Shown: positions 10,650 to 23,500 of the stretch, piece after piece
Numbering within the stretch: position 1 is the stretch's first letter
How the letters are laid out: the number at the start of each line of letters is the position of its first letter
Source: Gordionus sp. m RMFG-2023
Lineage: Eukaryota; Nematomorpha; Gordioida; Chordodea; Parachordodidae
Direction of reading: 5' to 3'
NCBI RefSeq assembly: GCF_954871325.1
Contig: NC_088778.1
Location: 18,503,666 to 18,567,665, forward strand
Length of the DNA stretch: 64,000 bases
Translations under genes and position numbers: made by a program
The notes under the pieces: model-generated
The model's input: only the letters and a program-made list of their open reading frames with translations
Databases searched by the model: none
What the model was told of the DNA's origin: nothing

Positions 10650-11585
10650 ATGAATAACGAGTCTCTAATTAAATTACTTGAAGCAACTTTAAATCCTTCT
10701 CAAAAGGATATCGCAGAGAACCAATTAAAAGAGGTAATATATATTGCTTATTTTTCTTATTTAAAATTAGCTCAATGTTATACCTGGATTTTCTCAAATG
10801 GTTCTACAAGTTATTGTTTCCGAAAATTATAATATGCCAATACGTCAAGCAGGTATTATCAAGTTTATATATTATTTATATTGGTTATTTATAGCTGCAA
10901 TATACTTTAAAAATTATATTACAAAAAATTGGCATCATATTGAGACAGATTTTCAGCATCAAGAATCAAAAATTGTAATTATTATTGAATCAGATAAAAT
11001 TATTATTAAAGATAATATTATTGAGGCAATTATTCATTCACCTGATATACTAAGGTAAATAATATTTTAATATATGATTATCTTATATATGATGAAGATC
11101 ACAATTGGCATTATGCGTAAATACGATGATTAAATATGATTATCCCAATAAATGGCCAAAATTGCTCAATAAATTAGAAATATTTTTAAAAGATAATAAT
11201 TATGATATATGCCTTGGTGGTTTGAATTGCCTGCATCAACTAGTCAAAAATTATGAGTATTTTATTTGATAATATATTAAACATCTAGAAATTAGATATA
11301 GGAAATCCAAAGATCGAGTTCCATTATATAATTGTTTATCAAAAATATTACCAATATTGGGGGAAAAATTTTCATTCTTGTTAAATGATAACAGTGAGCA
11401 ATCAGTTGCTATACAAAAACATATTTTTAAAACTTTTTATTGTGCTATTCAAGTTATAAAACTTATTATAAATTAGTTAATAAAATTACATCTAGTTTCA
11501 ATTACCACCTTTACTTATGAATCAAATGTTTTTATCATCCTGGATGCAAATTTGTCTGACCTCTTTAAATATCCCTCTACCACAA
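10650..11585 (+). CDS. IPO7: Importin-7/8 exons 1-6 (compact 5' cluster)
   Basis: Exons are 10650-10733, 10771-10852, 10895-11054, 11098-11256, 11296-11452 and 11496-11585, joined by introns of 37, 42, 43, 39 and 43 bp. They encode residues 1-244: the IBN_N-like RanGTP-binding region and the first HEAT repeats, including [55 protein letters not shown] and [15 protein letters not shown]. The acceptor of intron 4 is the AG at 11294-11295; the upstream AG at 11287-11288 would bring in a stop. The phases close exactly at codon 244. Confidence 0.93.
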
Positions 11586-14500
11586 GTACTTTTTTAAATT
11601 ATATTATAAAGGTATTAAAATTAACCATAATAATTCATTTTATCTATGAAATAATCAATTTAAATTTATACTCAAATTATATTTATTTTTAATAAATTCT
11701 TCTATTATAAAAATTATTTTGATTTGTTGAAGCCCTGCTCATGCAGAAAATATTTATATTAGAAATTCTCAGATACCTATCAGCTACTATTAGCAGACAA
11801 TTCAATTTTAACAGATACCAGGTGCCCCACACTCAACATATTTTTTTAGCCTGTAATTGCATATGAATTTACAAAATAAATCATATAAAAATCTATAAAC
11901 CAATAAATTAGAAAAAATAAGATGAACTTTTCTAATGTTTTTAATAATTTTTTTGACCATTATTACAATATTGTATAATATTTAATAAAATTTAAATATA
12001 TATAATATAATAATATTAATTAATTTTATATATTTTTATTTTAACATACACTCATCAGCACAGTTTCATGTCAATTCAGAGCCATTTTGAGTCAAGTTGA
12101 TCTATAGTGTCTATTTTTGGCTCATTTTAAAAATTTTCTAGAATTACAGGGTTTCCCATTCAAAAAGGAAAAGTCCCAATCAAAAAAGGAAAATTCCCAA
12201 AAAGAAAGAAAAAAGGAAAAGTGTCAATCAAAAAAGGAAAAGTAAGTGTCAAACAAAAAAAGAAAAGGTCCAAACAAAAAAATTGTCAATTGAAAAAGGA
12301 AAATTCCCAAAAGGAAAGGAAAAGTGGCAATCAAAAAAGGAAAATTCCCATTCAAAAAAGGAAAATCGTAATTTTTTTAAAATTTTCTTATTTTTATTTA
12401 TTTTTGTTATTCCATCTTAATTTATTTCTAAATTTTTGCGATTTCTTTACGTTTTTTTCTTACTGTATCTTTTCTCAATATATTTCTAACTTTTTGCGAT
12501 TTTCTTTACTTTTATTTTTCTTACTATATCTTCTGTCAATTTGTTTTTCTTCTCATTTTTGATAATTCTTTAGTATTTTTAAAAATAATTTATAAATCTA
12601 GATCCATTTTTTTAAACAATTCTTTACTTTTTTTTTCATCATACATACAATATTCTTTTTACGATTTTTTCATTATAATCTTTTACATACATTTTGACCT
12701 TTTCAATCTTTTTAAGTCATTTTTAATCTTAATTTTTTTGAGCATTTCTCAATTTTTCTTCTTCTCATTTTTGATAATTTAAAAATAAGAATTTAAAATG
12801 ATTATATTTTATTAATTTACATATTGTTTGGTATTACAGTTCAAACTTATTTAATTTTAAAAAGGTCATTATAACCAAACGATTAATTTATAATTTAGCA
12901 ATTGTAATTATATTGTCTGCCAAAAACATTAAATATAATTTTAAAAAATAATTATCAAAAATGAGAAGAAAATAATTGAGAAATGCTCAAAAAAATAAAG
13001 ATTAAAAATGACTTAAAGAGATTGAAAAGGTTAGAAATATATGTAAAAGATTACAATAAAAAAATCATAAAAAGAATATTGTATGTATGATGAAAAAAAA
13101 AACGTAAAGAATTGTTAAAAAAATGGACTTAAATTTATTAATTATTTTTAAAATACAAAAGAATTATCAAAAAGGAGAAGAAAAATAAATTGAGAGAAGA
13201 TATAGTAAAAAAAATAAAAGTAAAGAAAATCGCAAAAAGTTAGAAATATATTTAGAAAAGATACAGTAAGAAAAGTAAACGTAAAGAAATCGCAAAAACT
13301 TAGAAGTAAATTAAGAAGGAATAACAAAAATTTTAAGAGAAATTTACAAAAAATTAAAAAAAATTACGATTTTCATTTTTTGAATGGTTTTCCTCTTTTG
13401 ATTGACACTTTTCCTTTCCTTTTGGAAATTTTCCTTTATCGATTGACACTTTTCCTTTTTTGATTGGACCTTTTCCTTTTTTGTTTGACACTTTTCCTGT
13501 TTGACACTTTTCCTGTTTGACACTTTTCCTTTTTTGATTGAACCTTTTTCTTTTTTGTGTGACACTTTTCCTTTTTTGATCGGACTTTTTCCTTTCTTTT
13601 GGGAATTTTCCTTTTTTGATTGACAGCTTTTCTTTTTTTTTGGGCCTTTTCCTTTTTTTTATTGAACTCTTTATGATTGACCCTTTTCCTTTTTTGATCG
13701 AATCTTTTCCTTTTATAATTGAAACTTTTCCTTTTTTGATTGGGACTTTTCCTTTTTTAAACGGGAAACCCTGTATTTAGGTTGGTAAAAAAATAGATAA
13801 GAAAGCCATTTATTTTAGTTTGTTAGCACACAAATCCTCCTGTAAAAAATTTTAAATTGCTTATATCTCAAAAACTATTTAAGGTAAATGTAAAATAAAT
13901 ACCACATGTAGATAAAAAGATCTCTAAAGGTCTATCAAAAGAAAAGAAATTATTGCTAATTTGAAACTTAAAATCCGGATTACGTTTATGGTTCTACGCA
14001 TGTTTTTAATTTTATACAATTAAGGAAGTTGGTTTTCGGAAAAGAATTTTTAACCTTTATTTGGGCACCTTTTGTTAGGGTTTAATGGCTGGATTTGGGT
14101 CTATTTTTAAAAATGGCCTGACATAAATTTTAGCCAAAATAATATTATGAACAGAGATTTTTCTCATAGATGTCAGAAAGGCTTGGACCTAGATTTGCTA
14201 AATCTCAGGCTTACATAATATTATTTTGGCTAAAATCTTAATCGGGCCATTTAACTGCAAAAACAATAGTGTGATAAATGATAATGGTGTCTATTTTATT
14301 TTAAAACATTAATTTTTTAAGAGGCTATAAATTTTTTTAAAATATTGTTAATTTTTATTTATTTAAATTAATGATAAAATATTAAAACAAATATATAATA
14401 TGTAAAATTACTAAATAAAAATAAATATATATATTATAATATAAGTATCTAATGCTCTAAAATTTAATAATGAATATGTACCTAAAAAACAAGTATAATT

Positions 14501-17500
14501 GTGTTTAAAAATTTATAGTTCAAGTTTTTGTTTAAGAAATAAGGATTCGCGATTTTCATTTGTATGTTAAAAATTTTTCGTGATAAAGTTTTTAAAAAAA
14601 ATATATAGACTGTGAAAATTGCCGTTAGTTGATATGACTATTGGCTGAAATATAGTTATTTATTTTTGAATATTTGTTAATTTTTTATTTTCCCCACAAG
14701 TAAGAGGGTTTGAATTAATTGATGAAGGAAAGGAGGAGACGCAGGTTGCGTCCCAAATAAGGGATTTCCCATTGGACCAGGGGGTGCAGGTTAAACCGTT
14801 GGGTCTGAGGCCGTACTGTAATGAGAGGTTGGTAGATTCAAGGATGTTAGGTATTTTAGCCTTATTAAAAGCGTTATGGATGATTTTATTAATTGCCTTA
14901 TGCCGGAGATGGCGACCTTGGCTGCGGGTGCAGTTTAAACCGTATCTGGCTTTAGGTAGAAATGGTAAGCTGCATTGGTGGCAAGTGTGTGACTGTGTAA
15001 GCCAACATCCTAGTCTTAATCCTATAGTAACTCAGTTGGTCATTGGTTAGAGATTATTTAAGGTTTGGCTTGGAAGTGCTTCGAGTCATTCATGCCCGCC
15101 GTATTTATCTTTGAATTGTAATAGATATCGCTTCGGTAGGGTTAAGACTATTTTGTAATTTCCAATCGAAAGATGGTATCTACTAACCCCAGACGGTCAG
15201 ACATACCCAACCGAAATTTCTAATAAATCAATCTTGGAACCTCTTATAAATAAACTACAAAATAGTCTTCTTAACCCTTCCGATATCAGCGATATACAAC
15301 TTCTTCAACTAAAAGATAAATATGGCTAGCATGAATGGCTCGAGGCACTTCCAAGCCTAACCCTTGATGATCTCTTAACCAATGACCAACTGAGAGTTAC
15401 CATAGGATTTAGGCTTGGATGCTCGCTTACACATTCACACACTTGCCAACTTTGCAACCTACCCCTTCAACCAAACGCAAGACACATCCTAAACTGCTCC
15501 CGCAGCCAAGGTCGCCACCTACGGCATAAAGCTATAAATAAAATCATACATAACGCTCTTAATAAGACTAAATCTAACATCCTAGAACCAACAAACCTCT
15601 CTTTACAAGATGGTCTCAGACCTGACGGTTTAACCTGCACCCCATGGTCCAATGGGAAATGGGTCATTCCACGTCAAATCGACCAAAAAAACGCGATTTT
15701 TGGACGACCATTTTTAAAATAAACGAAACCTGGCATGATAGTTATTTATTTTGTATATTTTTGTAAATTCTAAATTTTAGAGTGCTAGCTCAACCAAATC
15801 CAAAGATATACGCCTTCAAAGTAGAGAATCGCATAATGCGTGATTTCTTAAATCTTGTTTTTCTTAAAAAATACTTAAGATAAAATTACAAATAATATAT
15901 CATTTTATAGCCCTTAAAATTTTACATTGGAAAATATTTAAAAAAAATTAAAAATTTTTAAGTGTTTTTTTATTTCCGGTAAAAATAAAAAATTAACATT
16001 CCTGGGAAGGGATATTTTTTTGGTGTTGATACTCTCTAAAGATGTTTATTACCTTTATATTAAACTATTTAATGAAAAATCTCGATAGCCATTTTTGTTT
16101 TTTTATTTTTATTAAAATTTTTATTATTTTTATAAATAAAAAAGGATAATATAGATGGCGTTATATTAATTTTAATAATAATATAAGGAATGACGTATAT
16201 AGTGGAATTTTTTCTAAAAAAAAAATTAAAAATTCTTGAGAAGATTTTGTTATTGTTTCCAGATTACTATTATCAACAGGCACCCACTGTTTAAATGATA
16301 TATGATCTATGTCATTTTGGGCAAACATCTAATTGTTTTTTAATTGAGAATGTGCCTGGACAATAGTTACAATCTCCTAAATAACAAATAGGGAATGCTG
16401 GATTGCATATTGTTTGAGCTAAAATATTTTTATAGTTATGTAATGGATATTCTGGCATAGCTAATAGTTTTGCCAAATTAGCATCTACAAACATAAGCTT
16501 AAAATTTTGATGAATTACACAAACACACACACTGTGTGTTCCACTGGCTCTAGCCAGAATACAATTTTTTGGCCGTAAATCTACAAATTTAGAAAATCCA
16601 ACTTTAATTATCGGGTACCTCTCTTTAAATCGTTCATATAATTCTTTTAAATTGTTTAAAATTAATCTTTTTTGAGACTGCTCTCTTTTCCCCTTGATCA
16701 TTATGGATTTATAGTCTTTTTTTCCCGGGCATCGCACGACTGACTTCATCAGAAGAGTAAAATTTTTCTATAATATTCACGGTTTCCTGAGCAATTGTTC
16801 GCCCAGGTTTTATATTGGGAGATGACATAAATCCTTTTAATTCTATTAGTTTTTTTGATTTACTTACCAAGTAATTCGTGGCTTTGAACTCCATCTCAAT
16901 TTTTTTAAAGGTCCAAGAAGGGGGCAATATAGTAAGAAGTTGATATTTTTTTTCCTTAGAAATAATTGGATAATGATGTTTTAAATTTTGAAGAAGTTCG
17001 TCATTTTTATTATTTTGTATATCAAACTCAAGAAGGCGGCTTCTTAATATGTTTTGACTTAATGCTTTTGTTATTTTTTTAAGTTTTTCTTGCGAATATT
17101 TCTTTTCTCCTATTCTTTTCTTTTTTATTGGGGATTGGCCTATTTCTTCTAGCAATATATATATTATATCCAAAGTTGAACTGGATGGGGCTAGTTCGGG
17201 CTCTTCATTTTCAGATATATCCTCAATGGATTCCATATTTATCAAATATAAGCGACATGAGTGGCATAATGATTGGCTTATTGTTAATAAACCTTTGGAT
17301 TTTTTAATCATCTTTGGTGTAACCTAATTTTATATATAATAAAAATAATCACGATATCCAATAATAAAAAAGATATTATATTAGTAAAAAATCCAGAATC
17401 TAAAATTAAAAAGGTTTTAATCCATAATATAAATAAACTTACCTTTTGTAGATTTTTTGAAATAGACTTATGGCCTTCTCTAATGAATGGATTACTACAC

Positions 17501-20500
17501 AGTGATTTCATATTATTACAATTTTTAAAATTTAAAAAAAAATTTTAAGTAAAAAAAGAAATATTTTTTTAATCCTTATGTTCTTTTCAATCATGATTGA
17601 TAATTAAATTTCCTATTTATCGATATAAAAATTTAATAGAAAGAAAGGAATGAAAAATAAAATAAGATGATAAAATCTTTAATTTCAAATAATAACGATA
17701 GTAGATCCAGAAGTGTGAAATATATATAAATTACCGCCTTAAGAATTTCTATTTAAGCGCAAAATGGATTGCGATAAATAGATATATTTTTATAATAGCT
17801 TGAATATAATTTTAAAGTATCTTTATATGGGCTGCTTCCTCATTTATTGCCCCAGGACATCATACTGGTTATACTTAATCGATTTCTTTTGATTTTAATA
17901 CCGATATAAAATATATTATTATTAAATATAATATATTATTAATAAATTTAGTATAACGCCATCTATATTATCCTTTTTTATTTACAAAAATAATAAAAAT
18001 TTTAATAAAATTAAAAAAACAAAAATGGCTATCGAGATTTTTCATTAAATAGTTTAATATAAAGGTAATAAACATTTTTAGAATCAACACCAAAAAAAAA
18101 TCCCTTCCCAGGAATGTTAATTTTTTATTTTTACCGGAAATACAAAAACACTTAAAATTTTTTAACTTTTTTTCAATATTTTCCAATGTAAAATTTTAAG
18201 GGCTATAAAGTGATATATTATTTGTAATTCTATCTTAAGTATTTTTTAAGAAAAACAAGATATAAGAAATCACGCATTACGCGATTCTCTACTTTGAAGG
18301 CGTATATCTTTGGATCTGGTTGAGCTGGGGCTCTAAAATTTGGATTTTATTATAATTTACAACATAAATAACTAACATGCCAAGTTTCATTCATTTTTGA
18401 GATGGTCGGCCGAATCACTGGTCGATTTGTCATGGAATTATCCAAATCCCTAATTTGGGACGTAACCTGCGTCTCTTTCTTTTCCTCATCAATTAATTCA
18501 AACCCTCTTACTAGCGGGGAAAATAAAAAAATTAATAAATACTCAATACTAAATAACTTTATTTAACCCATAGTCATTTCAACTAATGACAATTTCTCAC
18601 AATCAACATATATTTTTTTAAAAATTTTAGCACGTAAAATTTTTAACATTACAAACAAAAAACGCGAATCAATTTTTCTTAAACAAAAATTCCAATTAGA
18701 AATTTTTAAACATAAGTATACCTGTTTTTTAGGAACATTTTTACTATAAGCTCTTTTTAGAGCCATCGATATTTTTAAAATATACATTCATTTTTTATTT
18801 TTATATTTTGTTTACATGTTTTAAAAATAAATGAATAATAAAAAATAGTTTAGAGATTTTTAGGGATTCGATGATAGATGTATTAGAGATTTCGATTGAA
18901 AATATATAACCGTCTGGGGTAAGTAGATTCCATCTTTCAATTGCTCTGTTAAGATCATCATTGGGAGTTATGAATGATGAGATCGCATAATTGAGCTATT
19001 TGAAATAAATAGAGATAGGTAAAGTAATTCTAGAGGATCAAGTCGATACCACCTAGTTTAGCGGGTAATTGGGCTAGGTGCCAATTAAAGTCTGATGAAA
19101 GGTTGAGAATCCTTTCTATACTTTAAGCGAATATTGTGTTGAATGAAAAATTTTGAGGAGGTGAATGAGGAGGATGAGTGGAAGATAATTTTCGGATATA
19201 TTATTATTGATTAATGGGGAGCCCAAGAGTTGGATCTCTTCTTTTTCGATAATAGTGTAACCTTTAAATAAATCTAAGGGAATCTCAAGGTTGAGGAAGC
19301 ATATTTCAGTTTTAGTTTTGTTTAATTCTAAGCCAATTTTAAAGCATTCTCTTTCGAGGTGGTTAAGGGTTTTGCTAATTTGATATGGATTACCGCCCAT
19401 CATCTAGGTACCATAGGTTAAGGTCCATGTCAAAATCATATTTAGGATCTTTCATCATATTGTGGATAGCTAAGTAGAAAAGAATAGGGCCGAGGGGGTT
19501 GCCCTGTTGTACTCCCTCTTCGGAATATATAACGCTACCATTAAAAATGAGGGGAGTGCTATTGTTATAGCAGATGTCTACGAAGCACGAGTATTGGGGG
19601 AAATTATCGTAAAAAGATTCGAGTGTCGAGGAACGTGATATTATATTGAAGGCATTTTTAAAATCGATAAGCAGGGAATGAGTATCGGATTTTATTTTTT
19701 TTGTAATAATTTTAGCTATCAGGCGTCTGAAAAATGAACCGATTGCCATTGATCGGATGCCTCCATTAGGTTTTTCAAAAGCAATCAAGTTAGCTCCAAA
19801 TATAATTTGATGAGCTAATGTGGGAATATCTTTAGTAGTTATTATTAAGGAAGGTGGTAAGTGAGTTAAAAAAATTATTGGAATTATGAGATTTTAGAAA
19901 TGTTTGGAAGTAAGATGGTCTATAGCCCCTGCTGCTGAAAATTTATTAAATTCACTTATTGTTTCGCGAATATCTTGGTTTGTAATTATGATAGGGGGGA
20001 TATTGAGCGGTGGGTTTGGTAAGCTAGTATAAGAGGCATCTGGATGAAGAGATTTTAGGTCGTCAAGGGTCACGTCGTTAGATGGGACGAGTTTTGTGTG
20101 TGAAGAGATTAATTTTTGTGCACCGCATATGTCGCCTTCATTTATTTTTTTGGATATTTTGTTGCAGGTATTACGGAAACTTTCATTAGAATTATTGGGA
20201 TTTTTAACGTATTCTAATAGTGTTAAATTTTCCAAATTTTTAAGTCTGTCTTTTATTAGGTTAGGTAATGAGATAGATTTGTATCTTTTGGGATTGAGAG
20301 ACTTTTGAAAGGAAATGTGAAGAGATTATTCCAATGATTTAAATTTGACAAATCTTTGTTAATATTATCAAATAATTTAGTAAGATGGTCAGTGATCTGG
20401 TAATTAACACTAGATAGGATGTTTTATTGTTGGTATTTATTTTTAAAGTTAAATTCTTCTAGTGATTCGTTATTTACATCTAAGTGTTTGGTATTAATTG

Positions 20501-23500
20501 GGAGTTCTATTGGTTTTGTGCAAAGTATTAGAACCTGAGCAAGGGAGGGCTTGGGGGGTAATCTTTTTTTATACTGATAAGTTTGTGATAGGATGGGCAG
20601 ATTCTTTTATGCTTATGATGAGAAGATGGTTTAATACCTGAAAAGTTTGTTAATTTGAGTCTAAGACAAAAATATTGGAGTAGGGTTATTTGCTGGTATG
20701 TTGGTATATGGGTAATTCCATGACAAATCGACCAACGATTCGGCCGACCATCTCAAAAATGAATGAAACTTGGCATGTTCGTTATTTATGTTGTAAATGT
20801 TAATAAAATCAAAATTTTAGAGTGCTAGCTCAACCAGATCCAAAGATATACGGGCCATTCCATGTCAAATCGATCAAAAAAGGCCCATTTTCGACCGACC
20901 CCTTTTAAAATTGTTAAAAATTTCTGGAATTATTTAGAAGGGGAAATAAAAGAGAAAGCCGTTTATTTTAGCTCGCTAGCACACCTGGTTCTTGAGATAT
21001 AGGGGCTTATAGGTACAAAAAAGAGCCAATTTGGAATCTGTAAAATTTTTAAAATGCTTATATCTCAAGAACTATTTATAGTAAAATATAATATAATATA
21101 TCATATTGTAGGTAAATAAAATCTCTAAAGGACTATCAAAATAAAATAAAAATTGAAGCCAATTTGAGTCTTTAACTTCCGGTTTACCTATAATGCTTTA
21201 CCTGTATTTTTAAGCAAAAAAGGGAGTTTGTTTTCGAAATTTTTTTATTGCTTTTTATTTAGACACCTTTTATAAATATATGTATGATGTCAAAACCTTG
21301 GCGACGCTATCGACTCTTCCAAAATATACATTTTTATCAAAAATCGTAAAAAAAAATAGATGGCGCTAATGTTTAAAAAAATATTATTTCTAAAAATGAA
21401 AATATTTATAAGTTTATAAGAAATGCGATAAAATTTTCCAGTTCTGCTCCCCCCCCCACCATCCTTAAATTTTTTTACATATTTTAGATCTCTGCTTTAC
21501 TACTATAACAGCGAATGACTTTTTGGCACGATAATGTATAACAGCTGCATTAAAAAAGAATTTATATTAGACATATTATCGATTATATTTTACGATAATA
21601 ATATTTTAAAAAATTAAAAGTTTAAAACAATCTCTCTTTCTGTTTAATATAATTTTTTTTCCGATCAGATTAATTTTAAACAAGCCATATTCTAGGTTCA
21701 AATTAAATAAAATTTTATTCTATATAAAAGATGGATATACCAAATATTAAAATATCAAGATGTTGTAACCCATTTAATTTACAAAAACATGCATATTATC
21801 GCAAAAATCTAAGAAAGATTCAACCTTGGATGACCAAAAAAAATTTACCAATCAATTTAAATATGCTAATATGCTCTTCATGCCGACAAAAATTAGCAAA
21901 GCTTCCTTATAATGACAATGATATTGATTCTCCTCCTCATATAGTTAATCAAGAGGCAATTGAAAACATTAATATATCCCTACAATCAATTGGGGAATCT
22001 CCCATTAAAATAAAACGCTTACGTGAAAAGAAATATCCAAAGAAGAAAATATCTAGCGTGAAAAAAGTTTTAGCGACTAAAATTATACCATTATCTTCAT
22101 CAAATGATGAAAAATTCGATGAAATTCTCGATACCTTAAAAATCAATTTCCCACAGTTTTCGATAACAAACAAATATAGATTACTAACATTATTACCATC
22201 AAATTGGACAGTAAGAAGAATTATAGAAGAATTCAATATTTCATATCATATGGCGATAAAATCTAAAAATTTAATAAAAGAAAAGGGGTTTTTTTCAACA
22301 CCTAATCCTAAACCCGGCAAAACAATAGATGCCGCCACCGTTGATATTGTCAAATCTTTTTATAACAATGATCAATATAGTAGATCGATGCCTGGGAAAA
22401 GGGATTTTGTAACCATAATAAAGAACAGTGAAAAGATTCAAGTCCAAAAAAGATTAATTTTAATTAATTTACGAGAGCTATATCTTAAATTTAAAGATAT
22501 TCATTCAAATATTAAAATTGGATTCTCTAAATTTTGTGATCTTCGTCCCGAGAATTGTGTATTTGTTGGCAGTAGTGGTACCCATTCAATATGTGTTTGC
22601 TCCATTCATCAAAACACAAAATTAATGCTGTTGAGTTTGCCCAAAATTACTTTAGATTTAATTAAGATTACATATAAGGATATATTACCAAAAATAATTT
22701 GTAATCCAGCATTACCAAAATGTTTTTTTGGTGATTGTGCTCAATGCCCTGGATCTTCTAATTTAAAGGCCATGATAAGTGAAATATTATATTCAATTGA
22801 TATCGAATATATTACCTACAAGCAATGGGTAACAACAGATCGTACAGATCTTTTAACTATCACTTCATCAACCTTTAATTTTTTAGAAACGCTTTTCGAA
22901 AAGCTAAATATTTTACTATTACACTCATTCATAACAAAGCAGCAAACAATATTCATGAATTCTCTTAAAATTAATTTAAAGGAAGGAGAATATATCGTGC
23001 AGGCAGATTTTGCTGAAAATTATGCCTTTGTGGTTCAAGATGAAGTACAGGGGTTTCACTGGAATAAATCTCAAGTTACCATTCATCCTTTTGTCATTTA
23101 TTACAAGTCACTTAATAATTTAAATCATTTAAGTTTCGTAATAATATCTGAATCTCTCGTTCATAATACAATTGCGGTTCATATATTCCAAAAATATTTA
23201 GTTCAATACTTAACAAAGAAATTTCAATGCCTGCCAAAAAAATTCTTCTATTTTTCAGATGGAGCAGCAGCTCAATATAAAAATCGGAAAAATTTAATCA
23301 ATCTTTGCCACCATGAATATGATTTCGAGATAAAAGCTGAGTGGCATTTCTGGGCTACATCTCATGGCAAATCAGCTTGTGACGGGGTCGGAGGTACCGT
23401 CAAGCGTTTAGTGGCTAGAGCAAGTTTACAAAGACCTACTTCAGAACAAATAACTTCTCCTAAAGAGTTTTTTGCCTATTGTAAGGAAAATATAAAAGGT

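Larger units (their letters stand above)
15161..18750 (+). pseudogene. C-terminal region of a non-LTR retrotransposon ORF, right arm of the inverted duplication, interrupted by element C
   Basis: The + strand encodes [15 protein letters not shown], then [20 protein letters not shown] and [17 protein letters not shown] up to 15660. After element C it resumes as [14 protein letters not shown] and runs to about 18745 ([20 protein letters not shown] and [17 protein letters not shown]). The CxxC...HxxxC zinc motif and the RPDG/WD pair match the corresponding region of the better-preserved element at 55267-58364, where they look like a C-terminal PD-(D/E)XK-type nuclease domain. At least one stop codon interrupts it. 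Confidence 0.7.

Noticed and set aside
11257-11288. 32-bp intron 4 using the first AG
   Set aside because: It leads to an immediate stop; the AG seven bases later (39-bp intron) restores the conserved [13 protein letters not shown] reading.
12221-13565. Lys-rich open frames ([23 protein letters not shown])
   Set aside because: They are translations of the AAAAAAGGAAAA arrays in the foldback arms and occur on both strands symmetrically.
14772-15667. Open frames with WRPWLR and [17 protein letters not shown] wording
   Set aside because: They are antisense to the non-LTR C-terminal region, whose zinc and RPDG motifs read correctly on the other strand.
21949-22236. Minus-strand 95-residue open frame
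   Set aside because: Antisense to the element B transposase; no motif.
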